Assembly (NCBI GenBank): GCA_007693765.1
Contig: RECZ01000077.1
Span: 1 to 53,682 of the forward strand
Reading direction: 5' to 3'
From: Phycisphaerales bacterium
GTDB taxonomy: Bacteria > Planctomycetota > Phycisphaerae > Phycisphaerales > UBA1924
Length of the DNA: 53,682 nucleotides
Under the pieces are notes generated by a model. That model worked only from the letters and a program-made list of their open reading frames with translations, ran no database searches and had not been told where the DNA came from. Below, piece after piece: positions 8,871 to 17,563 of the stretch. The position numbers and the translations under genes are program-made. Each line of letters opens with the position of its first letter. The stretch's first letter is position 1.

Positions 8871-9746
8871 ATGAGCACCACGGACGTCAAAACACTCGGA
8901 GTCATCGGCGCCGGCCAGATGGGCGGCGGCATCGCCCTCGTCGCGGCCCAGGCGGGCATCGCCGTCGTCGTGCAGGACGCCTTCCCCGGCGCCATCGACA
9001 AGTGCAAAGCCCTGCACAAAAAGCTCCTCGACCGCGCCGTCGAGAAGGGCCGCGCCACCCGCGAAGACGCCGACGCCGCCCTGCAGCGCATCACCTTCAC
9101 CCAGGCGCTCGACGACCTCAAGGGCGCCGACTGGGTCGTCGAGGCGATCGTCGAAGATGCGCAGGTGAAGGCCGACCTGTTCAAGAAGCTCGCGCAGATG
9201 TTCCCCGACGAGCGCGTCGTGCTCGCGACCAACACCAGCAGCATCAGCATCACGCAGATCGCGGCCAGCGTGGGCGCGGAGGGCAAGCCGCAGCGCGTGG
9301 TGGGCATGCACTTCTTCAACCCCGTGCCGGTGATGGCGCTCGTCGAGGTCATCAAGGGCCTGCAGACGAGCGAGGATGTGGTGCAGCGCACCGTCGCCCT
9401 CGCCGAGCGCATGGGCAAGACGCCCCTCGCCGCCAACGACCGCCCCGGCTTCGTGAGCAACCGCGTGCTCATGCCCATGATCAACGAGGCCTTCTACGCC
9501 CTGATGGAGGGCGTGGCGGAGCCGGAGGCGATCGACGGCATCATGAAGCTCGGCTGCAACTTCCCCATGGGACCGCTCCGCCTGGCGGACTTCATCGGCC
9601 TCGACACGTGCATCCACATCATGGACGTCCTCGCCGACGGCCTGAACAACGACCGCTACCGCGCCTGCCCGCTGCTCAAGCAGTACGTCACCGCCGGCCG
9701 GCTCGGCGACAAGTCCGGCCGCGGCGTCTACGACTACACCAAATAG
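8871..9746 (+). CDS. hbd: 3-hydroxybutyryl-CoA dehydrogenase
   Basis: A 291-residue enzyme, full family length (usually about 280-290). The Rossmann motif GAGQMGGGIA starts at residue 13 and binds NAD(P). The catalytic histidine lies in GMHFFNPVPVMALVEVIKG (His147), and the NTSSISIT segment and the downstream ANDRPGFVSNRVLMPMINEA are diagnostic. It interconverts 3-hydroxyacyl-CoA and acetoacetyl-CoA in beta-oxidation or butanoate metabolism. The gene stands alone, with no thiolase or enoyl-CoA hydratase beside it, so the pathway direction is not indicated. The 296-base divergent gap before it must hold its promoter, but no clear hexamers were found. Transcription probably ends at the hairpin at 9794-9820. 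Confidence 0.95.
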   Translation: MSTTDVKTLGVIGAGQMGGGIALVAAQAGIAVVVQDAFPGAIDKCKALHKKLLDRAVEKGRATREDADAALQRITFTQALDDLKGADWVVEAIVEDAQVKADLFKKLAQMFPDERVVLATNTSSISITQIAASVGAEGKPQRVVGMHFFNPVPVMALVEVIKGLQTSEDVVQRTVALAERMGKTPLAANDRPGFVSNRVLMPMINEAFYALMEGVAEPEAIDGIMKLGCNFPMGPLRLADFIGLDTCIHIMDVLADGLNNDRYRACPLLKQYVTAGRLGDKSGRGVYDYTK

Positions 9747-9789
9747 TAACCGCCCCCACCCGCCGAACACGTCTCAAACCAAGACGCCC

Positions 9790-9971
9790 CGTGCCACCGA
9801 TTTGCGAAGCAAATCGGTGGTTTTCTTACCTCGACGAACCACGTGCAGAATGGTCCCCACCGTGCCGCCAATTTGCCCCGTAAATCGGCGCCTTCTCTTC
9901 CTTCGACTGACCACACACAAAACAGGCCCCCACAAGAGCACCGGCTTCGCTGCGCGAAGCCGGTGGCACGG
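9790..9971. repeat. Composite palindromic repeat, copy 1 (between hbd and an exported protein gene)
   Basis: Three related units are visible. The first has a perfect 12-bp stem, CCACCGATTTGC / GCAAATCGGTGG (9794-9805 and 9809-9820), with a GAA loop, preceded by CGTG and followed by TTTTCTT, so it also serves as a terminator for hbd. The middle unit (about 9860-9891) is degenerate. The third is inverted: CACCGGCTTCGC / GCGAAGCCGGTG (9939-9950, 9954-9965), loop TGC, followed by GCACGG. The outer ends CGTGCCACCG and CGGTGGCACG are inverted copies of each other. The same architecture recurs at 12394-12496 and 17307-17427. Confidence 0.85.
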
Positions 9972-9998
9972 TGGATCGTTCGGCCCTCGCTACACCCC

Positions 9999-10778
9999 CT
10001 ACGCCCCCGCTTCGCCCTCCAGCAGGCGTTCCGCCACCGCCGCACGCCGCTGGCGGCTGAGCACCTCGTCTGGCAGGCCCAGCACCCGTGACCGCGCCCG
10101 CTCCACCGAGCCCATCGCCCGCTCCGACTCCGTCGGCGGCGCCCGCAGCGCCGCGCGCACACGCTCGAGCTCCGTGTCCGTCAGCGTGACGCCCCCCCGC
10201 CCACCGGCCGGACGCTGCGCGCCGTCGAGCGCACGCGACCCCTCGCCCCGCAGCGCATCGAGCCGCGCCACCATCCGCCGTTGCAACGCGGCGTACGCCG
10301 ACTCGATGATCGTCTCACGCATGTGCGCACGCTGCGCATCGTTCAGCACACCCCACACGCGACGCTCGTAATTCTCCGCGCCCGGGCGCGCCGACTCGAT
10401 CTCCCGCAAACGACGCATCAGCCGCGCCACTTCCTCCCGGTCGCCCGCCTCGTTCGCGCCCGCGATGGCGACGCGCAGCGCGCGCAGCTCGTCGGCGTGA
10501 TCGCGCATGAACGCCCGCTGCTCCTCCATGCGCTCGCGGTCGATCGCCGCGATCTCCGACCGCTGCTCGTCCCCCACGCGCACCGCCTCCGGCGCCTCCT
10601 CCGTCATCATCGCCCGCAGCGCCCTGTGGAACACCGACTCGTGCACCGCCTCACGAGGACGCTCCACCGCCCCCCCCGCCCCCGGAACTGCCCCCGGAAC
10701 CGCCGGCGCCCCCGACGCGCCGCCGCACACCATCGCCGCGCCCAAGATCATCACCATCCGCAACACATTCACACGCAT
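9999..10778 (-). CDS. Exported helical protein of unknown function
   Basis: A 259-residue protein with an N-terminal signal (MRVNVLRMVMILGAAMVCGG). A Gly/Ala/Pro/Val linker encoded by a 12-base repeat follows (GAPAVPGAVPGAGGAV), then a highly charged, mostly helical body rich in Arg, Glu and Ala. Segments such as WGVLNDAQRAHMRE and the Met/Arg-rich helices recall Spy/CpxP-like periplasmic proteins, but this is a weak resemblance and no family is claimed. The ATG at 10778 is preferred to that at 10787 because GAGG lies 9 bases before it. It is convergent with hbd and divergent from mrp. Confidence 0.7.
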   Translation of the reverse strand: MRVNVLRMVMILGAAMVCGGASGAPAVPGAVPGAGGAVERPREAVHESVFHRALRAMMTEEAPEAVRVGDEQRSEIAAIDRERMEEQRAFMRDHADELRALRVAIAGANEAGDREEVARLMRRLREIESARPGAENYERRVWGVLNDAQRAHMRETIIESAYAALQRRMVARLDALRGEGSRALDGAQRPAGGRGGVTLTDTELERVRAALRAPPTESERAMGSVERARSRVLGLPDEVLSRQRRAAVAERLLEGEAGA

Positions 10779-10955
10779 GCTGTTCATCCTCACTCTGACG
10801 ACGACCCGCCCGCACGGTTCCGCGGCGATCGCCCGGACGCGCCGGGCTGCGCCCCACGCCCTACCATCGACTCCGCGGCCCTCCCGTATCCACCCCGGGG
10901 GCCCCGAACCCGATCTCCGCACCCCAGCGCCACGCCGCGTCAGGACCAACGCCCC

Positions 10956-12116
10956 ATGCCCATGACCAAAGACGACGTCCTCCGAGCCCTCACGAGCGTG
11001 CAAGACCCCGAGTTGCGGCGCGATCTCGTCGCTCTCGGCGCCGTCAAGAAGGCCGCGGCGTGCGACGGGCACGTCGGCGTCACCCTCGCCCTCCCCAGCC
11101 GCGACCGCGCCACGCTCAAGCAACTCCGCGACGACGCCGAGATCGCCATCCGCGCCGCCGCGTCGCGCATGGGCGAAACCCTCAAAGCCGTGCAGATCGA
11201 CATCGAAGGCGCCCCCGCCCCCGCCCCCGGAAGCAACCCCGCCGGTGACGCCAAGCCGGCGGCGCCGCAGGCCCGGGCTGATCAGCAGGGCACGCCGCAG
11301 GAAAACGCCAGCGGCGTCCCCGGCGTGGCCCACGTCATCGCCGTCGGCGCCGGCAAGGGCGGCGTGGGCAAGTCCACTGTTTCGGTGAACCTCGCCGTCG
11401 CCCTGGCGCGCACGGGCAAGGCCGTGGGCCTCATGGACGGCGACATCTACGGCCCCAGCGTCCCCACGCTCATGGGCCTCGACGAGTTCGACGCCCAGAC
11501 CGTCGGCTCGATGCTGCAGCCGTTCAACGTCCACGGCGTCAAGACGATGACCATCGGCAAGCTCGTCGACCCCGAGAAGCCCCTCATCTGGCGCGGCCCC
11601 ATGGCCCACGGCGCCTTCAAGCAACTCGTCCAGCAGACCCAGTGGGGCGAACTCGACTACCTCATCATCGACCTGCCCCCCGGCACCGGCGACGTGCCCC
11701 TCACCATGGCCCAGCTGCTGCGCCTCACCGGCGCCGTGATCGTCTGCACGCCACAGAAGGTGGCGCAGGACGACGCGGTGCGCGCCCTGCGCATGTTCCA
11801 GCAACTCGGCGTGGACGTGCTGGGCGTCGTCGAGAACATGTCGTACTTCATCGGCGACGACGGCAAGGAGTACGACCTCTTCGGGCGCGGCGGCGCCGAG
11901 CAGATGGCCCAGCGACTCGGCGCCCCCTTCCTCGGCGCCGTGCCCATCTCCATGGACCTGCGCAAGAACTCCGACAGCGGCGAGCCCATCAAGAACTTCG
12001 AGGGCGACCCCCGCCTGCGCGACGCGCTGGAAGCCCTGTCGCGCCAACTCGAGAACCAGGTCGCCCTCGCCGGCATGCGCAACGAACACGCCCGCCCCTC
12101 GCTGACGATCCACTGA
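10956..12116 (+). CDS. mrp: Mrp/NBP35-family P-loop ATPase without the CxxC motif
   Basis: A 386-residue Mrp protein. An N-terminal MIP18/FSCA-like domain (about 1-85) is joined by a Pro/Ala-rich linker to the deviant P-loop GAGKGGVGKS (about 131-140), followed by DGDIYGPSVP, DLPPGTGDV and VVENMSYF. Family members insert Fe-S clusters into target proteins. Most carry a Cys-x-x-Cys pair just after the ENMSYF block that holds a bridging cluster between subunits; here the segment is FIGDDGKEYDLFG and has no cysteine. The ATPase fold is intact, so a different cluster site or an Fe-S-independent role is possible. The ATG at 10956 has AGGA 10 bases upstream. Confidence 0.93.
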   Translation: MPMTKDDVLRALTSVQDPELRRDLVALGAVKKAAACDGHVGVTLALPSRDRATLKQLRDDAEIAIRAAASRMGETLKAVQIDIEGAPAPAPGSNPAGDAKPAAPQARADQQGTPQENASGVPGVAHVIAVGAGKGGVGKSTVSVNLAVALARTGKAVGLMDGDIYGPSVPTLMGLDEFDAQTVGSMLQPFNVHGVKTMTIGKLVDPEKPLIWRGPMAHGAFKQLVQQTQWGELDYLIIDLPPGTGDVPLTMAQLLRLTGAVIVCTPQKVAQDDAVRALRMFQQLGVDVLGVVENMSYFIGDDGKEYDLFGRGGAEQMAQRLGAPFLGAVPISMDLRKNSDSGEPIKNFEGDPRLRDALEALSRQLENQVALAGMRNEHARPSLTIH

Positions 12117-12152
12117 ACGCGGAGCACCCGGGACGCCGCTGCGCATAATTGT

Positions 12153-12240
12153 GTGTGCCGTGGTCTCGGCGCAGCCGTGACCACGCGTTGCATCGCCGCA
12201 CGCGCAAGACGTGGCGACGCTGCGCGACGCCACGGCACAC
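12153..12240. repeat. 88-base structured repeat, copy 1
   Basis: Starts GTGTGCCGTGG and ends CCACGGCACAC, so its ends are inverted repeats of each other. Inside are two hairpins: TGGTC-T-CGGC / GCCG-T-GACCA near the left end, and GTGGCG / CGCCAC near the right. Copy 2 lies 22 bases downstream in the same orientation. Confidence 0.85.
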
Positions 12241-12262
12241 GGCCGTGGCATGCCAGGTCTTT

Positions 12263-12350
12263 GTGTGCCGCGGCCTCGGCGAAGCCGTGGCCACGCGTTG
12301 CATCCACGCACACGCAGGACGTGGCGACGCTGCGCGACGCCACGGCACAC
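12263..12350. repeat. 88-base structured repeat, copy 2
   Basis: Same length and layout as copy 1 and identical over the last 30 bases or so. In the left hairpin, copy 1 has GGTC paired with GACC while copy 2 has GGCC paired with GGCC, so the differences keep the base pairing. This suggests the RNA or cruciform structure has been selected. Confidence 0.85.
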
Positions 12351-12393
12351 ACGGCCATGTCGCTCTGGAGAACGACAGACAAGTCTCGCGCAC

Positions 12394-12496
12394 CCGTGCC
12401 ACCGACTTGCACAGCAAGTCGGTGCTCCCGACTTCCGGCTGCATGCAGTCTCGCGCAGCGGGAGACACCGACTTCGTGCCGAAGTCGGTGGCACGG
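12394..12496. repeat. Composite palindromic repeat, copy 2 (next to rmuC)
   Basis: The left unit has stem CACCGACTTGC / GCAAGTCGGTG (12400-12410, 12414-12424) with an ACA loop, preceded by CCGTGC. The right unit has stem CACCGACTTCG / CGAAGTCGGTG (12466-12476, 12480-12490) with a TGC loop, followed by GCACGG. Between them CTCCCG (12425-12430) pairs with CGGGAG (12459-12464), so the whole can fold as a cruciform. It ends 4 bases from the rmuC stop. Confidence 0.85.
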
Positions 12497-12499
12497 GCG

Positions 12500-13861
12500 T
12501 TAGATTGTTTCGGGGTTTTCCGTGGGGCTTTCCGTCCCGGATTGCAGCGTGCGCGCTGCGCCGTCCACCTGATCCAGCGCCTTGATCGCCGTGCCCGACG
12601 ATGCGCCCTGCTCCTCGAAGCGGCGCAGCGTGGGCACGAGGCGGCTGTCGATCGAGCCCACGAGTTGGTTGTACCGCCCCAACAACTGATTGATCGACTG
12701 CCCCACGCCCGTGACGTGCCCGAACATCACCTGCGCCCGGGCGTGCAGCTCGCGCCCCAGGCCGAAGAGCTCCTGCGCGCTGTCGCTCAGGCGCTTCTCG
12801 CGCCAGCCCACCGCCACCGCCCGCATGAGGCCGATGAGCGTGGACGGGCTGGCGAGGATCACGCCCTGCTCCATCGCGACGTCCAGCAGGCGCGGCTGGC
12901 GCTGCAAGGCCGCGTCGATGAACTGATCGCCGGGGATGAACATCACCACGAACTCGTGCGCCCCGTCGAACTGCTTCCAGTAGTCCTTGCGCGACAGCGC
13001 CTGCGCCTGATCGAAGACGTGGCGCGCGAACCGCGCAAGGTGCGCCTCCTGCTCCTCGGGGTTCGCGGCGTGCATCGCGTCCAAATAGGCGTCGATGTTC
13101 GTCTTGGCGTCGATGGCGATCACCCGGTCGTTGGGCAGGCGCACGATCATGTCCGGGCGCAGCAGCCGGCCCTCGTCGTCGCGCGCCGAGGTCTGCGTGC
13201 TGAAGTCGCAGTAGTCGCGCATGCCCGCCAGCTCCACCACGCGTTCGAGCTGCACCTCGCCGTAGCGCCCCCGCACCTGCGGCTTGCGCAGCGCGTTCAC
13301 GAGCTCGCTCGTCGTGTTGCGCAGGCTCACGCTGGCCTCGTTGGTGAAGCGGAGTTGCTCCTGCAATGACGCGAACGCCTCCGCCCGGGCGCGGTCGATC
13401 TGGGTGATCTTCTCGTCCGTCTTCCTGAGCGTCTCGCCGATGGGCTTGACGAGGTCTTCGACCGCCTTCCGGCGCGCTTCGAGATCGCCCCGGGCCTTCT
13501 CCTGCTCGGTGGCGAAGGTCTGCTTGGCCAGCTTCATGAACTCCTCATTGCTCGACCGCAGCGCCCGCGAGGCCAGCGCGTCGAACGTGTCCTGGAACTG
13601 CTTCTGCAGCGTGGCCAGCCGCTCGCGCTCCTCGTGCTCGCGCCGCTCGAACGCGCCGAGCCGCTCGCGCAGGGCGATGGCCTCCTCCTGCGCCGTTCGC
13701 GCCTCACCCGCGGCCCGCTCCAGACCCGCCGCGAGACGCGCGTGCTCCTCCCCCGCCCGGGCGACGTCCCGCCGCAGCCGCGCCCGCTCCGCCCACAGCC
13801 ACGCCGCGGCCCCGAACCCCGCGACCGCGGCCAACCCGAAGACAACTGCCAGTATTTCCAT
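12500..13861 (-). CDS. rmuC: DNA recombination protein RmuC
   Basis: A 453-residue RmuC homologue. One N-terminal membrane anchor (about residues 4-24) is followed by a long charged coiled coil (about 25-170). The RmuC nuclease-like core then has PQVRGRYGEVQLERVVELAGM, the DMIVRLPNDRVIAIDAKTN block and FVMFIPGDQFIDAAL. The core resembles a PD-(D/E)xK-type fold (DAKTN). The family is thought to limit recombination between short inverted repeats, an interesting match to the palindromes beside it, though proximity alone proves nothing. The ATG at 13861 begins the membrane anchor. The gene appears monocistronic. Confidence 0.93.
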   Translation of the reverse strand: MEILAVVFGLAAVAGFGAAAWLWAERARLRRDVARAGEEHARLAAGLERAAGEARTAQEEAIALRERLGAFERREHEERERLATLQKQFQDTFDALASRALRSSNEEFMKLAKQTFATEQEKARGDLEARRKAVEDLVKPIGETLRKTDEKITQIDRARAEAFASLQEQLRFTNEASVSLRNTTSELVNALRKPQVRGRYGEVQLERVVELAGMRDYCDFSTQTSARDDEGRLLRPDMIVRLPNDRVIAIDAKTNIDAYLDAMHAANPEEQEAHLARFARHVFDQAQALSRKDYWKQFDGAHEFVVMFIPGDQFIDAALQRQPRLLDVAMEQGVILASPSTLIGLMRAVAVGWREKRLSDSAQELFGLGRELHARAQVMFGHVTGVGQSINQLLGRYNQLVGSIDSRLVPTLRRFEEQGASSGTAIKALDQVDGAARTLQSGTESPTENPETI

Positions 13862-14061
13862 CCGCCCAGTCTACCCGCCCGCCCCGCGCTACCCCGCATG
13901 ACCCAAGAGCTGCTGTGACAAGCAGTTGTCAGCGATCGGCCATCGCCCTCGGCGCCCACCGACCGATTTCAGAACAGGCAGGTGGACAGTGGCGTGGAAC
14001 TCTGCATCGTGCGCTCACGGAGAGTGTTACGGCGATGTCACCAACTTCTGGAGGTCAACCG

Positions 14062-15357
14062 ATGCGACACCTACTCCCAACCGTCCTCCTCGCAGCCGTG
14101 TTTGCGGCGTGCCTCGGCGCCGGCGCCGCGACGGATCAACAGCCAACCTTCGAGCAGACGATGCAGCGCATGCTCGAACGTCTCGACGAGGTCGACAAGG
14201 GCGACTTTCCCACCCGCGAAGAGCGCCGCGCCCGCGGCGACGCCGTCTTCATCGAGACCGCCAACAGCCTCGACCTCGACGCGCTCACCTTCGACGAGAT
14301 CGGGATGCTCCTGCAACGACCGCGCTTGCTCCTTCATCAGCCCAGCGGTCACGACCTGCGCCCGCGCCTCCGCGAGAGGCTGCGCCCCCTCGCCGCAAAC
14401 AACACCGCGGAGGGCGCCCACGCCGCGCTGCTGCTCGCGCGGCTGGAGAACATTGTTGCGAGCGACGAGACGACGCCCGCGTTGCTGCGCGCGATCACTC
14501 ACCCCGGCGCCGCCACGCTCTGGAGCGATCACCGGGGCGATCCGCTCTGGGGACTCTGCAACCGTGCGGTGCGGGACGCACCACCGACCGCCGCGCTCGA
14601 CGCCATCTCAGCGCTCCTCGACAACGTGCCGCCCGACTTCGAGCCCGGGAATTTCTCCAGCATCGACAACCTCTACGAGTCGCTCATCGGCCTGCGCGTC
14701 GATCGTGCGGCCGCGCTCGCCCAGCGCCTCCGCGACACGATGCTGGCCCTCGGGCGCGAGCGCATCGAGGCCCTCGGGCTCGATGAAGACGATCGCTGGT
14801 GGCCCGAGTTGCGGCTCGCCTTCCTCGAGCACGCCCCGGTGCGCATATCGCTGGTCGGGTCCACCGGGCCCGACATCGAGTTCTACTGGTGGTCGGACGA
14901 GGACGAGGGCGTCACACGCCTCGCCGATCTCCGCGGCCACGTCGTGATCCTCTCCTTCTGGTCGAGTGATTGCGGCTTCTGTCATTTCAACTTCGAGAGC
15001 CTCGCGCCGCTCGCCGAGCGCTACCGCGACAAGCCGGTGCGCATCGTCAGCCTGGCGCCGCGAAACGGCTACGTCATGCTCGATCCCTACGGCGAGGAGA
15101 CCGTCACGACGCCGTCGATCGCCGAGGAAGCGGAAGCGACCCGCCAGATCATGCGCGAACACAGCGCATCCTGGCCCTTCGCGATCGCCGAGAAACTCGA
15201 ATACGTGCCCCACTACGGCGTACGCGGCGTCCCGCGCATGGCCGTGCTCGATCAGCGCGGCGTCGTCCGCACCCTCGAACTCGACGCGCGGGTGCACAAA
15301 GAAGCCATCATCGAACTGATCGATTCGCTGCTCGCGGAGCAGGTCGCACACCCCTGA
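14062..15357 (+). CDS. Exported protein with C-terminal TlpA-like thioredoxin domain
   Basis: A 431-residue protein starting with a signal peptide (MRHLLPTVLLAAVFAACLGA); the start has GGAGG 7 bases upstream. Residues about 30-270 are helical and match no family I recognise. The C-terminal 140 residues are a thioredoxin fold: VTRLADLRGHVVILSFWSSD leads to the redox pair CGFC (Cys304, Cys307), and YGVRGVPRMAVLDQRG carries the cis-proline. Such proteins act outside the cytoplasm in disulfide exchange or in delivering reducing equivalents, for example to cytochrome c. The CGFC centre differs from the more usual CxPC. No cytochrome genes lie nearby, so the partner is unknown. Confidence 0.82.
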   Translation: MRHLLPTVLLAAVFAACLGAGAATDQQPTFEQTMQRMLERLDEVDKGDFPTREERRARGDAVFIETANSLDLDALTFDEIGMLLQRPRLLLHQPSGHDLRPRLRERLRPLAANNTAEGAHAALLLARLENIVASDETTPALLRAITHPGAATLWSDHRGDPLWGLCNRAVRDAPPTAALDAISALLDNVPPDFEPGNFSSIDNLYESLIGLRVDRAAALAQRLRDTMLALGRERIEALGLDEDDRWWPELRLAFLEHAPVRISLVGSTGPDIEFYWWSDEDEGVTRLADLRGHVVILSFWSSDCGFCHFNFESLAPLAERYRDKPVRIVSLAPRNGYVMLDPYGEETVTTPSIAEEAEATRQIMREHSASWPFAIAEKLEYVPHYGVRGVPRMAVLDQRGVVRTLELDARVHKEAIIELIDSLLAEQVAHP

Positions 15358-15383
15358 CGGAACGGCTCGCGACCGTTCGGCCT

Positions 15384-16415
15384 CTACCGCTTCTCGAACA
15401 GATAGTGCGAGACGATCCACTCCGTGCCGTTGTGCAGGCCCCACAGTTCGGCGCAGGCGATGAAGAAGACTCGCCAGCGCTGCAGCCACGCCGGGGCGTC
15501 GTCGCCGTACGCCTCGCGCAGGGCCGCCAGCGCCTCCGCCCTGTTCGCGTCGAGGTTCGTCAGCCACGCGTTGGCCGTCTTCTCGTAGTGAACGCCGCAC
15601 ACCCGCCAGTGCTCGCGCAGGCGCACGTGGTCCTGGAAGTAGAGCAGCAGATCGTCGGAGGGCATCGTGCCGCCGGTGAAGAAGTGGCGCCCGATCCAGT
15701 CGTCGGCCTCGAAGGCGTAGGCGATGCGCGTGTGCGTGAAGATGTGGACGAAGAGCAGCGCATCGTCGCGCATCATGCCCGCGATGCGCTCCAGCAGCAC
15801 GGCGTAGTTCTTCATGTGCTCGAACATCTCGACGGAGACCACCCGGTCGAACCGTTCATCGAGGCGGAACTCCCGCGCGTCCGCCGTGATCACCCGCGGC
15901 GGCTTCACGCCGCGTCGCTCCGCCTCCGCGAGGATGAACGCGCGTTGGCTCGCGGAGTTCGAGACCGCGGTGATGCGCGACGCGGGATATTTCTCCGCCA
16001 TCCACAGCGTGAGCGAGCCCCAGCCGCAGCCGAGCTCGAGCACGTCCTGCCCGTCCTCCAGCCGCGCCCGCGCACAGGTGCGGGCGAGCATGTTCTCCTC
16101 CGCCTCCGCCAGCGTTCGCGTGCTCTCGTCCCACCAACAGCCGCTGTACTTGAGCCGCGGCCCGAGGCAGAGCCGGAAGAACGGCGCGGGCAGTTCGTAG
16201 TGCTGCTCGTTGGCGGCGTCGGTGTGCACGGCCACCGGGGCCGCGCGCAAGTCCTCGATCAACGCCATGAATCGCTCGTGCGTCGCCTCGACGCCGCCGC
16301 GCTGCTCGTGGGCGATGCGCTTGCGCAGGCGCGCTCGCACACCGGCGCGCAGCAGGGCGTCGGGGATCACGCCGCGGTCGATCCACGGGTCGTACCACGT
16401 GCGGCCTGCGCTCAC
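15384..16415 (-). CDS. CFA-synthase-like SAM methyltransferase (short form)
   Basis: A 343-residue methyltransferase related to cyclopropane-fatty-acid synthase but without the long N-terminal lipid-binding domain. The SAM-binding motif I is [19 protein letters not shown], at about residues 125-143, after the family signature [19 protein letters not shown]. Further core segments are [15 protein letters not shown] and [13 protein letters not shown]. It starts with GTG at 16415, overlapping the TGA of the DUF1295 gene by four bases (GTGA), so the two are translationally coupled. In other bacteria this DUF1295-methyltransferase pair is linked to lipid or sterol-like modification. The precise substrate cannot be read from the sequence. 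Confidence 0.85.
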   Translation of the reverse strand: MSAGRTWYDPWIDRGVIPDALLRAGVRARLRKRIAHEQRGGVEATHERFMALIEDLRAAPVAVHTDAANEQHYELPAPFFRLCLGPRLKYSGCWWDESTRTLAEAEENMLARTCARARLEDGQDVLELGCGWGSLTLWMAEKYPASRITAVSNSASQRAFILAEAERRGVKPPRVITADAREFRLDERFDRVVSVEMFEHMKNYAVLLERIAGMMRDDALLFVHIFTHTRIAYAFEADDWIGRHFFTGGTMPSDDLLLYFQDHVRLREHWRVCGVHYEKTANAWLTNLDANRAEALAALREAYGDDAPAWLQRWRVFFIACAELWGLHNGTEWIVSHYLFEKR

Positions 16416-17209
16416 TTGGCCCCCTTCGGGAACCACGGGAAGAACGCGCTGGTGCGGCGCTGGTACGCGCGGAACGCCTCGCCCCGCGTTGCCAGCATGC
16501 GCCGCTCCGTGGGCGGGACGCCGCTCACCTTCGTCACCAGCAGCAGCATCAACACCGGCGCGATGAGGGCGATCCACCCGCCCGCGGCGCCGAGCGCCAG
16601 CAGGGCGTAGGCGCACCAGTTCAGCCACTCGAAGAAGTAGTTGGGGTGCCGCGAAAACCGCCACAGCCCCGTGTCGCACACCTTGCCCTTGTTCTCCGGC
16701 TTCCTGCGGAAGCGTTCGAGCTGCGCATCGGCCACGCTCTCGCCCGCGATCGCCACGACCCACACCAGAACCGCCAGCACATCGGTGATGCGCGGGAAGG
16801 CGCCCGCGTCGCTGGCCGCGAAGACGAAGGGCAGCGCCAGTATCGCCACCAGCAGCGCCTGTATCCAGAAGACGATCAGGAAGATCGGGCCCTGCTGCTT
16901 CGGGAACATCTCGCGGAGGCGCGTGTAGCGGGGGTCCTCGGGGTCGCGCAGCGCGCCGCGCCCGATCAGGTGCGCGATCAGGCGCCCGCCCCAGGCGACC
17001 ACCAGCAGCGCCAGCACGAACCGGCGCGTGCCGTCGCCCGAGCCCGCCACCGCCGCGAACACCGCGGCGCCCGCCAGCCCGCCCGTCCACAGCACGTCGA
17101 TGAACGTCGCGTTGCGCGTGCGCAACTGCCACGCCCAGCCCAGCGTCATCACCGCGAACGCGCCCAGCGCGATCCACAGGAGTTGTTCCACGATGGTCAT
17201 GTCAGCCAT
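16412..17209 (-). CDS. DUF1295 membrane protein (steroid 5-alpha-reductase-like)
   Basis: A 265-residue integral membrane protein with six to seven hydrophobic segments. It has the DUF1295 signature: [13 protein letters not shown] near the start, [17 protein letters not shown] in the middle, and [18 protein letters not shown] at about 185-202, where reductases bind NADPH. The domain belongs to the steroid 5-alpha-reductase/isoprenylcysteine methyltransferase fold, so reduction or methylation of a lipid is likely. The ATG at 17209 has GGAGG 6 bases upstream. Its stop overlaps the start of the CFA-like methyltransferase. Confidence 0.85.
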   Translation of the reverse strand: MADMTIVEQLLWIALGAFAVMTLGWAWQLRTRNATFIDVLWTGGLAGAAVFAAVAGSGDGTRRFVLALLVVAWGGRLIAHLIGRGALRDPEDPRYTRLREMFPKQQGPIFLIVFWIQALLVAILALPFVFAASDAGAFPRITDVLAVLVWVVAIAGESVADAQLERFRRKPENKGKVCDTGLWRFSRHPNYFFEWLNWCAYALLALGAAGGWIALIAPVLMLLLVTKVSGVPPTERRMLATRGEAFRAYQRRTSAFFPWFPKGAK

Positions 17210-17563
17210 GTCGGTCCTCCGTTCGTCGTCTCCGTTGCACGACGGCCACACCCCGTCCGATCACCGCGCCACCATGCGCGACCACGTGCATATCCCCATG
17301 CACCACCCCGTGCCACCGACTTGCCCAGCAAGTCGGTGCTCTTCTGAACCGTCTTACTTTGGAACCGTGTATTGTGCATTCGCGAGCCTACGAACGCACC
17401 GACTTGCTCCGCAAGTCGGTGGCACGGATGTGTGCACAGGCACAATCGCGGGCTCGGGCACAGGCATGGGCGCGGAGACGGCCTCGCTCGCCCTCGCACA
17501 TCCGATCTCATCTCCGAGACGAACCGACCCGAACCACCCGCACCCCATCGCCGCGAGCCGTCC
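17210..17563. other. 354-base divergent intergenic region
   Basis: Separates the minus-strand DUF1295 operon from the plus-strand DUF1475 gene. It must hold both promoters; none could be pinned down. The only structure seen is the composite palindrome at 17307-17427. Confidence 0.7.
17307..17427. repeat. Composite palindromic repeat, copy 3 (divergent promoter region)
   Basis: The left unit, preceded by CCCGTGC, has stem CACCGACTTGC / GCAAGTCGGTG (17314-17324, 17328-17338) with a CCA loop. The right unit has the same 11-bp stem (17397-17407, 17411-17421) with a TCC loop, followed by GCACGG. Unlike copies 1 and 2 it lies upstream of both flanking genes, so it cannot simply be a transcription terminator. 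Confidence 0.85.

Larger units (their letters stand above)
12117..12499. other. 383-base intergenic region filled by repeats
   Basis: This gap between the convergent mrp and rmuC genes holds no credible gene. It contains two 88-base structured repeats (12153-12240 and 12263-12350) and one composite palindrome (12394-12496). Together they occupy nearly three quarters of the interval. Open frames crossing it in several directions arise from the GC-rich repeats. Confidence 0.85.

Noticed and set aside
8578-8874. A 98-codon plus-strand open frame before hbd
   Set aside because: It lies in a divergent promoter gap, has no ribosome site or recognisable domain, and its end overlaps the hbd start.
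12117-12499. Spaced repeats suggestive of a CRISPR array
   Set aside because: Only two copies of 88 bases plus unlike palindromes; no regular short repeats with unique spacers and no cas genes.
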